Both the position numbers and the translations under genes were made by a program. Source: Pseudaquidulcibacter sp041917055 (GTDB lineage Bacteria > Pseudomonadota > Alphaproteobacteria > Caulobacterales > Aquidulcibacteraceae). From it: a DNA stretch of 64,000 nt. Every line of letters starts with the position of its first letter. Position 1 is the first letter of the stretch. The notes below the pieces were generated by a model that ran no database searches, was not told the DNA's origin, and saw nothing but the letters and a program-made list of their open reading frames with translations. This document shows positions 17,679 through 26,599 of the stretch, piece by piece. The DNA is taken from the NCBI GenBank assembly GCA_041917055.1, contig JAYRYJ010000009.1, positions 1-64,000 of the forward strand, written 5' to 3'.

Positions 17679-19703
17679 ATGGAATATATAAATCGAATAT
17701 TATTTTTCCTTGCTATGGGATGGGAAAAGGTATCGGGCCTTTTCATGCAGCTTACGTCTTTGCAAGGCCTGGCAATGGCGGTGGTATTTTTAGCATTTGT
17801 TCCGCGCATTTTATTGTTTCTTAGCGGTCGCTTGGCTACATTATTCAAAGTTCCACGCCTTATAGTTCGCGTGTTTGATGGTGAATTAAATCCTGATAGT
17901 AAGATCCTATTGGTTTTGGTGTCAGGCATTCGAAGCCCGCGCCGCATGTTGCGCAAATGCGCCAAAATCATGTCGCAAAATATCCTCGAATCCGATATTT
18001 TACGTTTGCGAATTGATAATGCGCTTTTTTCAAATTCTTCACCTTATGAAGTTTCGGCTCAGATTAATGATTTGATAAATGCCCAATTTAACAAAAAAGC
18101 AAAATCCGGAAGTGAATATGAAAAAATCGTGATTGCAGCACATTCATTCGGCGCATTATTTGTGCGAAAGGCGGTTCTTTGTGCCTCCGCGTCTTATGGC
18201 ATTCGCACACCAAAGCTTGCCAATCGGGTTATTAAGGAAGATTTGCCGTGGCGTCGAAAATTGGATCGTTTGGTGTTTTTGGGCGGCATTAATTCCGGTT
18301 TTGAACGCTTGCAAACTTGGTATGTGCACGCAATTTGTGTTGTGTTGGAATTAATGGGCATATCAAAACTCTTGCTTTCGCTTGAGGCAGGTAGTCCATT
18401 TGTTGAAACCTTAAGGCAGGAATGGATTTCGTTAATCCGCAAACCCTTTGAAAGCAAATCGCCAAAGACTATTCAATTAGTCGGCGATGATGATTGGATA
18501 GTCGGTCGCGAAAATGACATAGATTTAGACGTCAATAATTTTGCACCGGACAGCGCCGGGCATTATGTGTTTGAAATTGGCGGATCAGCGCATTTTTCTA
18601 TACTGGATATGTCCTTAGATGACGACAGTGAATTGAGCCTTGACGCGCGCCGCGCCCGGACTTTTTTGGACGCATTGACCAATTCAAAAGAGGAATTAGG
18701 CAATAAGTCCCTGCAATCACCTATTGGTGCAGGAATAACAGAATTGCAAAGACGCGAAAAAGTGAGGCGTTTTATCTTGGTGTATGATGATGCCCATGAT
18801 ATGGATTTATGGATTGAAACCCTGCCACAAGCAAAAGAAAAGATTTTTGCCGATCGCGATGACATAATTGTTTCGCGTGAACAGCCGCCACGGCTTTCAA
18901 GATTTTCTTTTTTATTCAATTTCTTAGGGCGGCGCGAGGCGCAATTGCGTTGGTATAATTCCAAAATCACCAAAATTAATGCGCAATATCCAAATGCGGA
19001 TTTAAGCGTTATTGCAATTAAAAACGGCACTTGGATTGCGTCTAACTCTATTTTGGAAAATCGCCAACAGAAAATCAAAACCCTTCTTTTGGTCGGTTCA
19101 ATTTTGCCGCGCCAATTCCCTTGGGACGAATTAGTGAAACAGGGGCGTGTCGATATTGTCTGCAATGCTTTGGCGCATGAGGATTTGTTTACGGCGATTA
19201 TCGGTGGCTTTTATCAATTCCTATTGAATAATTTTCCGCTATTTGCGCGCATGCGCTGTTTCCAATTGGGCGATTCTGGCTTTAGAGGTTTTAATTGGAT
19301 TGGCTCCAATATGGGCGAGATCTCTTATATTGCCGGAACTTCGGACGCATTTTTGGAATCGCGTGCCGCGATAAGGTTTGCCACTGCATTCGGCGCATTC
19401 GGTGGCCCGGCGCAAGAGGCAAACATAATCGCAACGCAAGGCTATAAAGCGATAAAAGACGATACCGACCCTTATGAAACCCACCTTAAAGACGTCATCC
19501 ATTCTGATTTTGTCGGTGATGCCGCAAAAGGCGCAAAATTCCTCAATAAATTTGCTTGGTTTGCGGGGACAGCAATATTTTTGGCAATCATTGGCGCTGT
19601 TTGGGGTTCAGGCTTTCTATTATATACAAGCCTACCGCTCTATTCGACCATTGCCTTTGGAATACCAATTTTATTGGCTATCCTAATTTTGGATAGTTTG
19701 TAA
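17679..19703 (+). CDS. Membrane alpha/beta-hydrolase with a second degenerate half
   Basis: A 674-residue protein I cannot name. A helix at about residues 28-50 leads to an alpha/beta-hydrolase-like domain: strand KILLVLVSGI, nucleophile elbow AAHSFGAL (Ser156), acid in VGDDDWIVG (Asp270-272) and His305 in GGSAHFSIL, so the triad looks complete. Residues about 362-600 show another alternating strand-helix pattern (RFILVYDDAHD, LSVIAIKNG, TLLLVGSIL, VDIVCNALAHEDLF) without a nucleophile elbow. Two helices end the protein (about 627-648 and 655-672). Both domains would face the cytoplasm. A lipase or esterase acting at the membrane is a fair guess. AGAGGTGGGCGGGG precedes the ATG. Confidence 0.7.
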   Translation: MEYINRILFFLAMGWEKVSGLFMQLTSLQGLAMAVVFLAFVPRILLFLSGRLATLFKVPRLIVRVFDGELNPDSKILLVLVSGIRSPRRMLRKCAKIMSQNILESDILRLRIDNALFSNSSPYEVSAQINDLINAQFNKKAKSGSEYEKIVIAAHSFGALFVRKAVLCASASYGIRTPKLANRVIKEDLPWRRKLDRLVFLGGINSGFERLQTWYVHAICVVLELMGISKLLLSLEAGSPFVETLRQEWISLIRKPFESKSPKTIQLVGDDDWIVGRENDIDLDVNNFAPDSAGHYVFEIGGSAHFSILDMSLDDDSELSLDARRARTFLDALTNSKEELGNKSLQSPIGAGITELQRREKVRRFILVYDDAHDMDLWIETLPQAKEKIFADRDDIIVSREQPPRLSRFSFLFNFLGRREAQLRWYNSKITKINAQYPNADLSVIAIKNGTWIASNSILENRQQKIKTLLLVGSILPRQFPWDELVKQGRVDIVCNALAHEDLFTAIIGGFYQFLLNNFPLFARMRCFQLGDSGFRGFNWIGSNMGEISYIAGTSDAFLESRAAIRFATAFGAFGGPAQEANIIATQGYKAIKDDTDPYETHLKDVIHSDFVGDAAKGAKFLNKFAWFAGTAIFLAIIGAVWGSGFLLYTSLPLYSTIAFGIPILLAILILDSL

Positions 19704-19785
19704 TAGCAGATGAAAAATCTGTAATGCCAAATCGATTGCCAATTTGAAAAATGGCTCTAAATTATTGCCTTTAATGGGGGTAATA

Positions 19786-21633
19786 ATGACAAAATTGATG
19801 TCCCGTCGTGACGCATTGATTGGCGCGGGTTCTATCACGGCTTTTTCTTTCCTGTCCGGTTGCGAAACTATAAAATCCGCTGCAACGGAAATGATGTTAG
19901 GGAAAGACGCAATAGGCTTTTCCAATAAAATCGCATTCGATATTCTTAAAGACAGCCCTGAAAACTGCACAACTTTTAATGTTCCGACAAAATATGTCGG
20001 TTCTTATGTTGCCCGCGTAACCGACCGTTCACAGGCCGCAGAAGACAAAAGGAATGCTTTGGTCGGCGATTGGATTGCCAAATTAGAGAAATTTCCAACA
20101 AATGGCGTTTCAAGAAACGAATTAATGACGCGTAATATCGCGCTTAGTGCCGGAAAATACGCCCATGCCGCTGCACAATTCGGATATGGTGACGCGGGTT
20201 ATGGCTCGCCAAACCCTTATGTCATTTCGCAATTGACGGGCGTATATGTCGGTTTTCCGGATTTTATGGTTTCCCAACACAATATCAAAACCAAAGAAGA
20301 CGCAGACGGCTGGATCGCGCGCATGGAAGGTTTTGCCAAACAAATGGCGGACGAAAATGCGCGCATGATGGCGGACACTTCAAAAGGCGTGGTGCCGCCT
20401 AAATTCATTATTGAAACTGCTTTAAAACAATTGAAAACTTCCATTGAAGGTGCGCCTTCGGAAAATGTTTTGGTTTCGTCATTGATCGAAAAAGCCAAAA
20501 AAGCCTCACTCGATAGCGCTTCTTATGGTGACAAGGCGGTCAAAGTCTATGAAAGCCAAATCTTGCCGCAGTATAAAGCTATTATTGCCAATCTCGAAAA
20601 ATTGAATGCTAATGCAAACAATGATGCCGGGGTCTGGAAATTGCCGCACGGTGATTCTTATTATAAGACCGCCCTCGCATATTGGACTACAACCGATAAA
20701 ACGCCCGACGAAGTGCATGAAATGGGCAAGTCCTTGGTGGCGTCATTGGGCAAAGAAATTGACGCGGGTCTAAAATCCTTGGGATATATTGACGGCACAA
20801 TTGCCGAAAGAATGGATAAGTTTTCAAAAGATCCGAAATATACTTATCCCAATACAAATGATGGCAAAAAGAAATTAATCGAAGACATTAACGGCATGTT
20901 GAAAGACATTTATGCCAAATTGCCCGATGCCTTTGCCACCCTTCCCAAAGCAGGCTTAGAAGTTAAACGCGTTCCCGAATATACCGAGGCCGGTGCGCCG
21001 GGCGGTTATTATAATGCACCTGCACCTGATGGTTCGCGCCCGGGGGCTTATTATATTAATCTTCGTGATACCGCCGCATGGCCTAAATGGTCTTTGCCGA
21101 CTTTGACATTCCATGAAGGCGTTCCCGGTCACCATCATCAAACCGCATTGGCACAAGAGGCTAAGGATTTACCGTTTTTGCGTTCCAAAATGTTGTGGTT
21201 TGGTGCTTATGGCGAAGGTTGGGCTTTATATTCCGAAACCGTCGCTGACGAATTGGGAATCTATGCCAATGACCCTGCAGGCCGTATTGGCTATTTACAA
21301 TCAATGGCGTTTCGTGCCGCACGTTGCGTAGTTGACACCGGAATGCACGCCAAAAAATGGACCAAACAACAAGCAATCGATTATATGCATGAAGCAACCG
21401 GTGACACAATCGAAAGCATTGCCACCGAAATCGAACGTTATTGTGTATGGCCGGGTCAAGCCACTTGCTATATGGTCGGGCGTGTAAAAATTATGGAATT
21501 GCGCGAAAAAGCCATGAAAGCAATGGGCGACAAATTCAACCTTAAAAAATTCCACGACCTCGTATTATTAGAAGGCCCAATGCCGTTGGACGTCCTTGAG
21601 GGCGTGATTGATGAATGGATTAAAATGGCTTAG
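19786..21633 (+). CDS. DUF885 family exported metallohydrolase
   Basis: Zinc-dependent hydrolase-like protein of the DUF885 family. The N-terminus has a twin-arginine motif (SRRDALIGAG) and ends in a lipobox LSGC, so it is probably a Tat-exported lipoprotein that folds in the cytoplasm. The HEGVPGHHHQTALAQE block (about residues 443-458) holds the expected HExxxGHH metal site; GEGWALYSE and a conserved C-terminal EGPMPLDVLE follow. I choose the ATG at 19786 behind a GGGGG ribosome site, giving 615 residues. The gene ends in the stop codon of the convergent antitoxin. Confidence 0.9.
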   Translation: MTKLMSRRDALIGAGSITAFSFLSGCETIKSAATEMMLGKDAIGFSNKIAFDILKDSPENCTTFNVPTKYVGSYVARVTDRSQAAEDKRNALVGDWIAKLEKFPTNGVSRNELMTRNIALSAGKYAHAAAQFGYGDAGYGSPNPYVISQLTGVYVGFPDFMVSQHNIKTKEDADGWIARMEGFAKQMADENARMMADTSKGVVPPKFIIETALKQLKTSIEGAPSENVLVSSLIEKAKKASLDSASYGDKAVKVYESQILPQYKAIIANLEKLNANANNDAGVWKLPHGDSYYKTALAYWTTTDKTPDEVHEMGKSLVASLGKEIDAGLKSLGYIDGTIAERMDKFSKDPKYTYPNTNDGKKKLIEDINGMLKDIYAKLPDAFATLPKAGLEVKRVPEYTEAGAPGGYYNAPAPDGSRPGAYYINLRDTAAWPKWSLPTLTFHEGVPGHHHQTALAQEAKDLPFLRSKMLWFGAYGEGWALYSETVADELGIYANDPAGRIGYLQSMAFRAARCVVDTGMHAKKWTKQQAIDYMHEATGDTIESIATEIERYCVWPGQATCYMVGRVKIMELREKAMKAMGDKFNLKKFHDLVLLEGPMPLDVLEGVIDEWIKMA

Positions 21634-21941
21634 GCGGCGTTTAATGTATTAAGCACGTAATGCGGGTCTTTATAAATTAGTTTCAGAAGGGTTCGCGCTT
21701 GACGGTTGGGGACTTTGCGGCCTTGTTCCCAATCGCGAAGGGTTGCGATTGCAATTCCGAATTTTTGCGAAAATTCTGTTTGCGACATTCCTAGCTTTTC
21801 ACGCATTGATTTTGTGTCTATTTCAGGCGGAAATTTAAGAGTAATTCCGTCAATATGTTGCCCCTTAATATGGCGCACCGCATCTTTAACGCCCGACAAC
21901 AAAAGCACAAAATCTTCATCTTTCATAAATTCTTCAGCCAT
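21630..21941 (-). CDS. HigA-type antitoxin (XRE HTH)
   Basis: A 103-residue antitoxin. The C-terminal half (about residues 48-95) is a Cro/C1-type HTH with MSQTEFSQKFGIAIATLRDWEQGRKVP, described by its first and last residues. Proteins of this kind neutralise a HigB/RelE toxin and repress the shared promoter. The gene overlaps the preceding toxin gene by 8 bases on the same strand, giving the toxin-first order of higBA systems. Its stop shares TTAG with the DUF885 stop on the other strand. Confidence 0.85.
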   Translation of the reverse strand: MAEEFMKDEDFVLLLSGVKDAVRHIKGQHIDGITLKFPPEIDTKSMREKLGMSQTEFSQKFGIAIATLRDWEQGRKVPNRQARTLLKLIYKDPHYVLNTLNAA

Positions 21942-22260
21942 TTTTCAATTCCTTCGCCAAGTCAGCTAATTGACTTATTTGGGTCTTTGAAAGGTTTTCG
22001 GTTTGACTTTTAGCAAAAACATAAACCAAATAAACCGGATGCCCTTCATTATAGAAAAAAGTAACAACCCTATACCCGCCAGATTTACCTTTGCCTTTTC
22101 CCTTTAAGCGCAACTTTCGACAGCCCCCCGAGCCAACAATAATATCGCCTGCATCGGGGCTTTTCGCCAAAATCGTATCAAGTTCAAACCTCTCAAGCTC
22201 GCTTAGACCCGCTTGTTTAGCGGAAATCGTGAAACTTGGCAGTTCGGCAATCGTGTGCAT
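21934..22260 (-). CDS. RelE/HigB-type toxin
   Basis: A 108-residue toxin of the RelE/ParE superfamily, expected to cut mRNA on the ribosome. The core KLRLKGKGKGKSGGYRVVTFF (about residues 49-69) and HPVYLVYVFAKSQTENLSKTQ are typical for the HigB-2/RelE-like group, with basic residues and GGYR near the active site. It precedes its antitoxin. A 17-base palindrome at 22269-22285, nine bases before the start codon, is a likely operator. Confidence 0.85.
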   Translation of the reverse strand: MHTIAELPSFTISAKQAGLSELERFELDTILAKSPDAGDIIVGSGGCRKLRLKGKGKGKSGGYRVVTFFYNEGHPVYLVYVFAKSQTENLSKTQISQLADLAKELKNG

Positions 22261-22268
22261 ACAGATAT

Positions 22269-22285
22269 ATACTGCTTAGCAGTAT
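22269..22285. promoter_or_regulatory. Operator-like palindrome of the higBA-type module
   Basis: ATACTGC-TTA-GCAGTAT, perfect 7-base arms around a 3-base centre, directly upstream of the toxin start codon. HigA-type antitoxins bind such sites to control their own operon; the assignment is by position. Confidence 0.6.
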
Positions 22286-22341
22286 TAATTTCAAGTGAAT
22301 TTGAAGTTTACAAAGCCTAATCCGTGTGCTTGAATTTTGCC

Positions 22342-23562
22342 ATGTTAAGACTTCTGATTGCGCTATTCCTATTCCCGTCATTTGCCCTCGCAGATAAATG
22401 GACGAAGACGACGCGATTTGTAAAGATGTTAGACAATACTTACGATTTTATCGAAAATAGCAATCGGACAGTTTCAGTGGTTTGCGGTCATGGTGACGTA
22501 ATCCTTCTAATTGATTACAAACAAAATTTTGAATTTTTAGGCTATCCCGACTTTATTTTTCGGTTGGATTCTAAAGAACCTGTTGCATGGATTATTGACG
22601 AAGTTTCATCTAGTCTAGCAATTAAGAAAAGTGCTTATTACTTCGTAGAAGGAATGGTAAATTCTAAGAAAGTGACGACTAGATTATTAGCTGAATCCCT
22701 GGAATTAGATAAGGCAATTGATACAACTGGCTTTGCCGATGCATACAATTCTTCAAAAATTTGCCGCAAATTGATGGCTGACTGGAAAGTAGAATTTGAA
22801 CAACCAAAAAGCAACGCAAATTTCCGATTGTTACAAATCAACAATAAAATCCTGACATTTGTCGATAATTCATATTTTGACAAAAAGGAAAGAGCCGCTT
22901 GGATATTATCGGTCAGGTTGAATCAAGATGAAGTTGAAAAGGCAATTGGTTCAAAAGGAAACTTAGTGAAGTATCGCTTCGATTGTAAAAAGCGAGCGCT
23001 ACGACCTAAAAATTTCGCATCCTACGATCAAAATGGCCTGTTTGAGTATGGTTCGACGGAAAATCAACCCTTTGAAACTGCCGCGCGGTTTACCTTGGAA
23101 GATGATATTGTCAGTTATGTGTGCGAAAACAAAACCAGTTTTGATTCAAAGAATTTGAAGCCATTTTCGTCGGTTAAGTCTGTTTTCGAGTTTGGAACTT
23201 TGTTTGAAATGGCCTCCGTCACTGTGTCCTCTCAAAATCCCGCACTGCCAATTTCAGAAAGTTCTGAAAAATGCATTGGCGAAAATAAGCCACCCATAAT
23301 GATGACAGAATTCGATGTTGATGGCGCATATCCAGCCAGTGCCAAGAAAAAAGAATTAGATGGTTATGCTGTAATATATTCATACATCAGTGCAGAGGGA
23401 AATGTAGTTCAAAACACGATTAGCGCAACTAACCCAGTGTTCGCTTCGAATTCGGTGCGCGCTGAAGCAGAAAAGCAAAAATTTAAGCCCGCACGTGTAA
23501 ATTGCTTAGCAGTTGCTGGGACGTTCACTTATTCAGTCGATTTCAAATTGAAAAGAGAATAG
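22342..23562 (+). CDS. Secreted protein with TonB-like C-terminal domain
   Basis: A 406-residue exported protein. A signal peptide MLRLLIALFLFPSFALADK is cleaved near Ala-Leu-Ala. Residues about 20-310 show no domain I recognise. The C-terminal about 80 residues follow the TonB_C pattern: YPASAKKKELDGYAVIYSYI, then SAEGNV and QKFKPARVN, ending with NCLAVAGTFTYSVDFKL. That end resembles the protein at 6795-7256. There is no membrane anchor after cleavage, so it is not a classical TonB. The ATG at 22342 begins the signal peptide; a GTG 18 bases earlier is less likely. Confidence 0.72.
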   Translation: MLRLLIALFLFPSFALADKWTKTTRFVKMLDNTYDFIENSNRTVSVVCGHGDVILLIDYKQNFEFLGYPDFIFRLDSKEPVAWIIDEVSSSLAIKKSAYYFVEGMVNSKKVTTRLLAESLELDKAIDTTGFADAYNSSKICRKLMADWKVEFEQPKSNANFRLLQINNKILTFVDNSYFDKKERAAWILSVRLNQDEVEKAIGSKGNLVKYRFDCKKRALRPKNFASYDQNGLFEYGSTENQPFETAARFTLEDDIVSYVCENKTSFDSKNLKPFSSVKSVFEFGTLFEMASVTVSSQNPALPISESSEKCIGENKPPIMMTEFDVDGAYPASAKKKELDGYAVIYSYISAEGNVVQNTISATNPVFASNSVRAEAEKQKFKPARVNCLAVAGTFTYSVDFKLKRE

Positions 23563-23854
23563 AAATTTGTTTAATTAGGACTTAAATGATTTGACAACGC
23601 ACTATCCAACCATTTCTCACCTCGGTTACAATTAATAATTTCAAAATTGCAGACTTCCGAAATTCTATCATTCCAAAGCATTTTCGAGCAATGGAATGAT
23701 GTCATTTGATGTCATTTTGACTTGTTGATAGCATTTGATAGCTATTTCCGTTGTTTGATAGGGTAAATATGGTCTAACGCATTGTTTTTATGGGCGAAAT
23801 GCGTGATGTCATAAATCATGGTGCATCTTTGGACAATTGAAATTGTCGAAATAA
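23563..23854. other. Gene-free stretch between convergent genes, with phased repeats
   Basis: About 290 bases between two convergent 3' ends, with no credible gene. The part 23697-23761 has repeats in helical phase: TGATGTCATT twice in tandem (23697-23716), then TTGATAG at 23725, 23735 and 23755. The rest is AT-rich without strong hairpins. As no gene starts here, the repeats are not an obvious promoter region. Confidence 0.6.
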
Positions 23855-23883
23855 GAAAGAAGCCACCCCTTTCGAAGTGGCTT
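23855..23883 (-). terminator. Terminator of acs
   Basis: On the minus strand, AAGCCAC-N10-GTGGCTT (arms at 23877-23883 and 23860-23866) followed by CTTTCTTATTT. It lies just after the acs stop and is a fair intrinsic terminator. Confidence 0.7.
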
Positions 23884-23899
23884 AATTCGTAATTCGTAA

Positions 23900-25840
23900 T
23901 TAAGAAAGTTTATTCTGTCTATTCTCGATCAAATCATCAACCACACTTGGATCTGCCAAAGTCGAAGTGTCACCCAATGAACCGAAATCATCCTCTGCGA
24001 TTTTGCGTAAGATGCGGCGCATGATTTTTCCTGAGCGGGTTTTTGGAAGGCCAATCATAGCGAATTGGATTTTATCAGGGCTTGCGATTGGGCCAATGTG
24101 AGTGCGAACCCAACCGACCAATTCCTTGCGCAATTCTTCCGATGCTTCTTCGCCAGTGTTCAAAGTGACATAGGCATAAATGCCTTGGCCTTTGATGTCA
24201 TGTGGATATCCAACCACCGCGGCCTCGGCGACTTTACCATGTGACACAAGTGCAGATTCAACTTCGGCTGTGCCCATGCGGTGACCCGACACATTAATAA
24301 CGTCGTCAACGCGGCCCGTAATCCAATAATAACCATCTTCATCACGGCGCGCACCATCGCCGGTGAAATAATAACCGCGATATGTGGTGAAATAGGTTTC
24401 AAAGAAGCGATAATGGTCGTTATAGATGGTGCGCATCTGACCGGGCCAGGAATCTTTAATAATAAGATTGCCTTCGGTTGCACCTTCTAAAATATTTCCT
24501 TCGGAATCGACTAATGCTGGCTGCACACCAAAGAATGGAAGGGTTGCCGAACCCGGTTTCAAATCGGTTGCGCCTGCAAGTGGGGTGATTAATGCACCAC
24601 CGGTTTCAGTTTGCCACCATGTATCGACAATCGGGCAACGGCTGTCGCCGACCACTTCATAATACCAACGCCATGCTTCTGGGTTGATTGGTTCGCCAAC
24701 CGAACCCAAAACGCGAAGTGAGGAACGCGAGGTTGATTTAACCGGACCTTCGCCGTCACGCATTAATGCGCGAATTGCTGTCGGTGCAGTATAGAAAATA
24801 TTGACTTTATGCTTATCAACAACTTGCCAAAAGCGTGAAGCGTCGGGGTATGAAGGCACGCCTTCAAACATCAAGGTTGTCGCGCCATTCGCCAATGGGC
24901 CATATACGATATAAGAGTGGCCCGTAACCCAACCCACATCGGCAGTACACCAATAAACTTCGCCTTCTTGATAATCAAAGCAATATTTATGGGTTAAAGA
25001 GGCATGAAGCAAATAACCGCCTGTTGTGTGTAAAACACCTTTTGGCTTTCCGGTTGAACCCGATGTATAAAGAATGAAAAGCGGGGTTTCAGCGGGGTAT
25101 GCAATCGGCTCACACTTTGGTGAAACGTGCTTTGAAGCGTCATGATAATAAACGTCGCGGCCTTCGACCATATTGACGTCACCGCCTGTATGACGAACCA
25201 CCAAAACGTGTTCAACAACCGGACAACGCGCAACGGCCTCGTCGGTATTTGCTTTAAGCGGTACTTTTTTACCACCGCGCAAACCTTCATCGGCAGTGAT
25301 TACAAGTTTAGAGTCGCAATCTTCAATACGGCTTGCCAAACTGTCAGGCGAAAAGCCACCAAATACGATTGAATGGATTGCACCGATACGGGTACAGGCC
25401 AACATTGCAAATGCCGCCTCAGGAATCATTGGCAGGTAAATGGTTACGCGGTCGCCTTTGTGAACGTTTAAAGCGCGCAAGGTATTTGCGAATTTATTCA
25501 CTTCAAGGTGAAGTTGCTTATAGGTATAAGTGCGTGATTCATTTGGGTCATCACCTTCCCAAATGATTGCCACTTGGTCGCCACGGGTTTCAAGATGGCG
25601 ATCAATACAATTATATGAAACATTGATTTCGCCGTCTTTGAACCATTCAATCCCGAATGTGTCTTCATGGTATGAAGTGTTTTTGATTTCGGTTGGCTCT
25701 TTATACCAGTCCAAAGTTTTTGACATTTTCGCCCAAAACTCGTTCGGATTCTCGATGGATTCCTTATACATTTCTTCATATTGGGCTTTATTAATATGCG
25801 CCTTAGCAGCAAGCTCTTTAGGGGGCGAATACATAGTCAT
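23900..25840 (-). CDS. acs: Acetyl-CoA synthetase, AMP-forming
   Basis: Cytosolic enzyme making acetyl-CoA from acetate, ATP and CoA through acetyl-AMP. The P-loop-like YTSGSTGKPKGVLHTTGGY (about residues 262-280), DTWWQTETGG (about 410-419) and the C-terminal PKTRSGKIMRR, with the Lys that is acetylated in this family, are all present. Length (646 residues) is standard. GAGGAAGGTT precedes the ATG. It is transcribed alone and ends in its own terminator. Together with DctA it points to use of acetate and C4 acids. Confidence 0.98.
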   Translation of the reverse strand: MTMYSPPKELAAKAHINKAQYEEMYKESIENPNEFWAKMSKTLDWYKEPTEIKNTSYHEDTFGIEWFKDGEINVSYNCIDRHLETRGDQVAIIWEGDDPNESRTYTYKQLHLEVNKFANTLRALNVHKGDRVTIYLPMIPEAAFAMLACTRIGAIHSIVFGGFSPDSLASRIEDCDSKLVITADEGLRGGKKVPLKANTDEAVARCPVVEHVLVVRHTGGDVNMVEGRDVYYHDASKHVSPKCEPIAYPAETPLFILYTSGSTGKPKGVLHTTGGYLLHASLTHKYCFDYQEGEVYWCTADVGWVTGHSYIVYGPLANGATTLMFEGVPSYPDASRFWQVVDKHKVNIFYTAPTAIRALMRDGEGPVKSTSRSSLRVLGSVGEPINPEAWRWYYEVVGDSRCPIVDTWWQTETGGALITPLAGATDLKPGSATLPFFGVQPALVDSEGNILEGATEGNLIIKDSWPGQMRTIYNDHYRFFETYFTTYRGYYFTGDGARRDEDGYYWITGRVDDVINVSGHRMGTAEVESALVSHGKVAEAAVVGYPHDIKGQGIYAYVTLNTGEEASEELRKELVGWVRTHIGPIASPDKIQFAMIGLPKTRSGKIMRRILRKIAEDDFGSLGDTSTLADPSVVDDLIENRQNKLS

Positions 25841-26015
25841 TTTAGAACCTTCCTCATACCTTGTTTAGTGCGCGCATAGTGCAAATAGCCGCTTTATAGT
25901 CAATTACTACTTTGGTGCTATTGTGGCAATCAAACCATAAAAGGGCAAAAAATTACAAAAACACTTTACCACAAACCCACATTATGACATTATAGATTCA
26001 TGAAAAGGTGGGAAT

Positions 26016-26270
26016 ATGAGCAGATTAACGATAGACATAAGCGATCAACAACATAAGACATTGAAAGCGATTGCCGCCATACAGGGTAAAACTATTAAAG
26101 AATACGCTCTTGAACGCCTTTTTCCGCAGGTTGAAACTGATAATGAAGCCTTGGAAGAATTGAAATCCCTTTTGGAAAAGCGACTTCAAGAGGCAGTTTT
26201 GGGCCAGGTTTCCGAAAAAGGGATTCTTGAAATTGCTGACGAAATTATTGCTGAAAGCAAAACTTCGTGA
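26016..26270 (+). CDS. ParD-like antitoxin
   Basis: An 84-residue antitoxin. The N-terminal part, MSRLTIDISDQQHKTLKAIA and the following helix, has the ribbon-helix-helix pattern; the acidic C-terminal helix (about 40-84) is expected to wrap the toxin. Its stop overlaps the GTG start of the toxin by 4 bases, so the pair is translated together. A GGTGGGAAT ribosome site precedes the ATG. Confidence 0.8.
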   Translation: MSRLTIDISDQQHKTLKAIAAIQGKTIKEYALERLFPQVETDNEALEELKSLLEKRLQEAVLGQVSEKGILEIADEIIAESKTS

Positions 26271-26584
26271 AAAGAAACTATATCCTTACCAAAGGCGCGG
26301 AAAATGACCTTCGAGATATAATCAAATATTCGCTTGAGAATTGGGGGGAGGCAAAAAGCCGAAAATATATTTCCGAATTGGAAGCTAAGACAATAGAATT
26401 GGCAAACGGAACTGGCGCATTTCGCGAATTGAATGAAATTATTTTGGGGCTGAAAGTCAAAAAAGTTGGAAGGGTTTTCATATTTTGTGTCTACCACCAA
26501 GGCCGCCAGCCAATAATATTGGCGTTTTTCCATGAAAAAATGGATATTTTGACCCGACTCAAGGAAAGACTTGAGATAAAATAG
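26267..26584 (+). CDS. ParE-type toxin
   Basis: A 105-residue toxin of the ParE/RelE superfamily. MKRNYILTKGAENDLRDIIKYSLENWGE at the N-terminus (by pattern: basic strand, then AxxDLxxIxxYsxxxWG) is diagnostic of ParE, whose known members inhibit DNA gyrase. The C-terminal strand IFCVYHQGRQPIILAFFHEKMD also fits. Start is the GTG at 26267 in the GTGA overlap with the antitoxin stop. Confidence 0.88.
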   Translation: MKRNYILTKGAENDLRDIIKYSLENWGEAKSRKYISELEAKTIELANGTGAFRELNEIILGLKVKKVGRVFIFCVYHQGRQPIILAFFHEKMDILTRLKERLEIK

Positions 26585-26599
26585 TAATCTGAGGCAAAA

